NCBI RefSeq assembly: GCF_010730355.1
Contig: NZ_AP022576.1
Coordinates: 6,014,001-6,078,000 of the forward strand
DNA length: 64,000 nucleotides
Direction of reading: 5' to 3'
Source of the DNA: Mycobacterium florentinum
Lineage (GTDB): Bacteria > Actinomycetota > Actinomycetes > Mycobacteriales > Mycobacteriaceae
The translations under genes and the position numbers were made by a program. This document shows positions 61,157-64,000 of this stretch, in pieces; within the stretch, counting starts at the first letter, position 1; every line of letters starts with the position of its first letter. The notes beneath the pieces were generated by a model. The model saw nothing but the letters and a program-made list of their open reading frames with translations. It had not been told where the DNA came from and made no database searches.

Positions 61157-61192
61157 TGCCGTGGCGGGGGACAACTTCACCCCGCCACGGCA
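61157..61192 (-). terminator. Strong stem-loop, likely terminator of the thiolase/dehydrogenase transcript
   Basis: A perfect inverted repeat with 13-bp arms (TGCCGTGGCGGGG / CCCCGCCACGGCA) and a 10-nt loop. It lies 163 bp downstream of the minus-strand acyl-CoA dehydrogenase stop. There is no U-tract, as is common for mycobacterial hairpin terminators. Confidence 0.55.
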
Positions 61193-61354
61193 AGCTTGAG
61201 ACGCTTCTCGCCTTCGCGGAGCTTCTGCTGCGGTGCGGCTGCTCAGATGGTCGGACCAAAGCGCTTTGATCGGCCGCCGGATATCTAACGCACCGATTTA
61301 ATATATATTAGATTATTTGATCTTGCGTTTGTGACGGCTCGATGAAGGTGGTTG

Positions 61355-62503
61355 CTAGCCGGCGATCTCGCGGCCGATGAGTTCTTTCATGATCTCGGTG
61401 GTACCGCCGTAGATCGTTTGGGCCCGGGTATCCAGATAGGCCCTGGCGACGGGATACTCGACCATGTAGCCGTAGCCTCCGTGCAGTTGCAGGCAGCGGT
61501 CGATGACGCGGCGCTGCAGCTCGCTGACATACCACTTGCCCTTTGCGGCGTCGACGGGCGACAGTTCGCCGGCGTTGAAGGCCTCGACTGATTTGTCGAC
61601 GTATGCCTCGGTGATGTCGAGTTCGGTGGCCATCTCGGCGAGTTCGAAACGGATGTGTTGCAGCGCGGTGAGCGGCTGGCCGAATGCGTTGCGCTGCCGA
61701 CAGTAATCAACCGTCTGTTCGTAGATCGCGCGGGTGGTCGCTATCGCTTGAGCGACGACGCCGAGCCGCTCGCGAGGCAGATGGCTCATCAGATATTGCA
61801 GCCCGCGCCCTTCTTCTCCCAAGAGATTCTCGGCGGGAACCACCGCGTCGTCGAAGAATAATTCGGCGGTGTCTTGCGCGGGTAGTCCGATCTTGTCCAG
61901 TTGACGTCCGCGCCGGAACCCGGGTGTGTCGCGTTCGACCACGAACAAGCTGAAGCCCCGCGAGCCGCCCTCTTGGTTGGTGCGCGCGGCCACCACGACC
62001 AGGTCGGCCATGATGCCACTGGAGATAAAGGTCTTTTGGCCGTTGAGGATCCAGTTGTCGCCGTCGCGTTGCGCGGTGGTGCGAATCCCTCTGAGATCGC
62101 TGCCGGCGCCCGGCTCGGTCATGGCGAGGGCGCCGATCACCTCACCGGAGGCGAAGCCGGGCAGCCAGCGCTGCTTCTGGTCTTCGGTGGTGAGGTCAAT
62201 CAGGTAGTGCAGCACCAGGTCGTCCTGGAGGCTGATGGTCAGACCGAACGAAAGGGCATTGACCTTGGCGATTTCCTCGCAGACCACCATGCGGTAGCGG
62301 TAGTCGCGTTCGCCGGCGCCACCGTAGCGTTCGGCGACTTCCAATGCGTAGACACCGGCCTTGGCGGCGCTGGCGAAGACGTTGCGATCGATTTGGTGGT
62401 TCTGATCCCAATCATGGTGGTGGGGAACGACTTCCCGAGCTAGGAACTCTCGGACAGTCTCTCGGTATGCTTCATGGTCGGGGCCATACAGGGTGCGCCG
62501 CAC
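61355..62503 (-). CDS. Acyl-CoA dehydrogenase (long-chain FadE-like)
   Basis: The product has 382 residues. It shows AMTEPGAGSDLRGIRTTA for FAD binding, NGQKTFISSG, QLHGGYGYMVEYPVARAYLD (a helix-G-type catalytic Glu as in long-chain enzymes) and IYGGTTEIMKELIGRE at the end. The pattern is that of a fully functional long-chain acyl-CoA dehydrogenase. It lies 3 bp after the thiolase gene on the same strand. Confidence 0.92.
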   Translation of the reverse strand: MRRTLYGPDHEAYRETVREFLAREVVPHHHDWDQNHQIDRNVFASAAKAGVYALEVAERYGGAGERDYRYRMVVCEEIAKVNALSFGLTISLQDDLVLHYLIDLTTEDQKQRWLPGFASGEVIGALAMTEPGAGSDLRGIRTTAQRDGDNWILNGQKTFISSGIMADLVVVAARTNQEGGSRGFSLFVVERDTPGFRRGRQLDKIGLPAQDTAELFFDDAVVPAENLLGEEGRGLQYLMSHLPRERLGVVAQAIATTRAIYEQTVDYCRQRNAFGQPLTALQHIRFELAEMATELDITEAYVDKSVEAFNAGELSPVDAAKGKWYVSELQRRVIDRCLQLHGGYGYMVEYPVARAYLDTRAQTIYGGTTEIMKELIGREIAG

Positions 62504-62506
62504 CGG

Positions 62507-63658
62507 TTAGATCCTCTCGATGATCGTAACGTTGGCCTGGCCCCCGCCTTCGCACATGGTCTGCAGCCCATAGCGGCCGCCGGTGCGCTCCAGTTCGTGC
62601 AACAGTGACGTCATCAGGCGGGCTCCGGTGCAGCCGATCGGGTGTCCGAGGGCGATCGCCCCTCCGTTGACGTTGACGCGCTCGGGGTCGGCTTCGAGCT
62701 CTGCCTGCCAGGCAAGGACCACCGGAGCGAACGCCTCGTTGATTTCGACCAGGTCGATGTCGTCGATCGACAACCCCGTTCGCTTGAGCGCGTGGCGGGT
62801 GGCCGGGATCGGGGCGGTCAGCATCATCACCGGATCGGAGCCAAGCGCCGACATGTGGTGGATCCGCGCTCGCGGCGTCAAGCCGAAGCGATTGACGGTT
62901 TCTTCGGACGCGATCAGCAATGCGGCGGCGCCGTCGGAGATTTGGCTGGCCACCGCGGCGGTCAACACCCCACCCTCGGTCAGGGGCGGCAGTTTGGCCA
63001 TTTTTTCCAGCGAAGTGTCGGGGCGCGGCCCTTGGTCATTCACAACACCGGCATATTCGGTGATCTCACGGTTGAACCGGCCTTCTGCGATCGCCGCGGC
63101 GGCGCGTTGGTGGCTGGTCAGTGCGAACTGCTCGTTGTCCTCGCGGCTGAGCTTCCATTGGCTGGCGATCAGTTCCGCGCCGCGGAATTGCGAGATCTCC
63201 TGGCTTCCGTACCGGGCCTCCCAGCCGCGACATCCGGTCCAGGGATCGGTCGAACCGAACGGCTCACCTGCGGTGAACGCGCTCAAGATGGGGTACTGGC
63301 TCATCTTCTGCACCCCACCGGCGACGATCAGATCGGCGGTGCCGCTCATCACGGCCTGCGCGGCGAAATGCACTGCCTGCTGCGCCGATCCGCACTGGCG
63401 ATCCACCGTCACACCGGGTACCGATTCGGGCAGGCCTGCGGCCAGGGCAGCCGTGCGCGCAATGTCGCCGGCTTGCGAGCCGATGTTGTCCAAGCAGCCG
63501 AGGATCACGTCGTCTATGGCTTCGGGATCTAGGTCGTGTCGCTCAACCACAGTCCGGATGACGTGGGCTGCCATGTCCGCGGGGTGCTCGTCGGCAAATC
63601 CCCCTCCGCGCTTACCCACCGCTGTACGAACCGCATCGACAATGAACGCTTCAGTCAC
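62507..63658 (-). CDS. Acetyl-CoA acetyltransferase / thiolase (FadA-like)
   Basis: The product has 383 residues. The nucleophile is Cys89 in DRQCGSAQQ. NEAFAPV and GGAIALGHPIGCTGAR carry the catalytic His, and Cys369 lies in TMCEGGGQANV. It cleaves 3-ketoacyl-CoA with CoA, or condenses two acyl-CoA units. First gene of a two-gene operon with the acyl-CoA dehydrogenase. ATG 63658. AT-rich DNA (63659-63690) just upstream probably holds the promoter. Confidence 0.93.
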   Translation of the reverse strand: MTEAFIVDAVRTAVGKRGGGFADEHPADMAAHVIRTVVERHDLDPEAIDDVILGCLDNIGSQAGDIARTAALAAGLPESVPGVTVDRQCGSAQQAVHFAAQAVMSGTADLIVAGGVQKMSQYPILSAFTAGEPFGSTDPWTGCRGWEARYGSQEISQFRGAELIASQWKLSREDNEQFALTSHQRAAAAIAEGRFNREITEYAGVVNDQGPRPDTSLEKMAKLPPLTEGGVLTAAVASQISDGAAALLIASEETVNRFGLTPRARIHHMSALGSDPVMMLTAPIPATRHALKRTGLSIDDIDLVEINEAFAPVVLAWQAELEADPERVNVNGGAIALGHPIGCTGARLMTSLLHELERTGGRYGLQTMCEGGGQANVTIIERI

Positions 63659-63717
63659 CTACATAATTTAACATAGAATCAAAAAGTTAGGCCACCCGCG
63701 TCGAAGTGGCGGTCGTC

Positions 63718-64000
63718 TCAGCGCCTGCCGGTTGTCGTGCGCGCCTTCCTGGTGCCGCGGGCCCGCGATTGCCCCTGCGGGCTCAGCCCGTGACTCACCA
63801 ACGATTGGGCGGTGGCAACGATGCCGTCGACGGAGTCGCGTTGAGGGTCACGCCATTCGGCCGCCCAGTTGAGTGCCCCGAGGGCCAGTAGTTGCGCGTA
63901 GCGGAGGTCGAGGTCGGCGCGGATCTGCCCATCGGCTTGGGCATTGTCAAATAAACGGCGCCATATCCGTCCGTAGCTCGCTTCTTCCTTGAGCTGTCGA
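63718..64000 (-). CDS. TetR family regulator, C-terminal part (cut by window edge)
   Basis: The last 93 residues of a TetR ligand-binding domain: YGRIWRRLFDNA, then LALGALNWAAEWRDPQRDS, closing with a basic RARGTRKARTTTGRR tail. It matches the C-terminus of the TetR at 60331-60984 closely, including the RADLDL and LGALNWA blocks. The HTH lies beyond the window. Confidence 0.85.
   Translation of the reverse strand, partial: RQLKEEASYGRIWRRLFDNAQADGQIRADLDLRYAQLLALGALNWAAEWRDPQRDSVDGIVATAQSLVSHGLSPQGQSRARGTRKARTTTGRR

Noticed and set aside
61157..61192. The hairpin as a recombination or attachment site, or a mobile element end
   Set aside because: No transposase, integrase or direct repeat nearby; its place downstream of an operon fits a terminator.
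1..64000. CRISPR arrays, tRNA, rRNA, insertion sequences, phage genes
   Set aside because: I looked for regular repeats, cloverleaf-like blocks, transposase and integrase motifs and saw none.

Overview
The window reads as chromosomal DNA from a non-tuberculous Mycobacterium or a close actinomycete. It is GC-rich and densely coded, with many GTG starts and 1-4 bp stop/start overlaps. It holds three luciferase-like (F420-type) oxidoreductases, a mycofactocin-type SDR, two P450s, and a very high density of TetR regulators: ten intact genes, one cut by the window edge and one relic, plus one MarR. I saw no rRNA, tRNA, CRISPR array, insertion sequence or phage gene. The species call is inference from gene content only.

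Layout. 1-9.3 kb: a DUF7064/7065-like protein with a phosphotransferase (minus strand), two TetR genes, a DUF1214-like protein coupled to a sulfotransferase, and a CrtI-like FAD enzyme coupled to a small membrane protein, divergent from its TetR. 9.5-17 kb: two 'FPRW' membrane proteins, a PEP-utilising swivel-domain protein, then a coupled run AveC-like spirocyclase > TetR > FAD amine-oxidase-like enzyme > 'EPD' membrane protein. 17-25 kb: AttH-like protein, TetR relic, phosphotransferase + luciferase-like pair, acyl-CoA ligase, two FPRW proteins, AveC-like 2. 25-39 kb: second CrtI-like enzyme, TetR + AveC-like 3, two further TetR, FAD enzyme coupled to two tandem EPD proteins, AveC-like 4, a carotenoid oxygenase, MarR, TetR, AveC-like 5. 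39-47 kb: acyl-CoA ligase, thioesterase, SDR, P450, a frameshifted alpha/beta hydrolase, luciferase-like enzyme, AveC-like 6, TetR. 48-55.6 kb: a tightly packed operon FPRW > phosphotransferase > luciferase-like > P450 > swivel-domain protein > DUF7064/7065-like > FPRW (frameshifted). 55.6-64 kb: another FPRW gene, then SnoaL-crotonase fusion > acyl-CoA dehydrogenase > FAD enzyme, TetR, and a minus-strand thiolase > acyl-CoA dehydrogenase pair, with the end of a related TetR at the edge.

The main feature is that the region is built from repeated, reshuffled modules. Six AveC-like spirocyclases, three 'EPD' membrane proteins that look like distant AveC relatives, eight copies of an unnamed membrane family (core FPRW...GPFAWNG), five flavoenzymes of the phytoene desaturase/amine oxidase type and one carotenoid cleavage oxygenase lie among CoA ligases, P450s, phosphotransferases and beta-oxidation enzymes. 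There is no polyketide synthase or terpene synthase. My inference is a cluster for modification or turnover of an apolar polyene, terpenoid or similar lipid, with membrane-embedded cyclase/hydratase-like steps; no substrate can be named from sequence.

Regulation is visible. A 32-bp pattern TGAA-N5-TTTCA-N4-TGAAA-N5-TTCA occurs exactly three times, each time upstream of a gene of this system, and the palindrome AACGATCGTT also occurs three times. Two genes (an alpha/beta hydrolase and an FPRW protein) each carry one single-base frameshift that may be decay or sequencing error.
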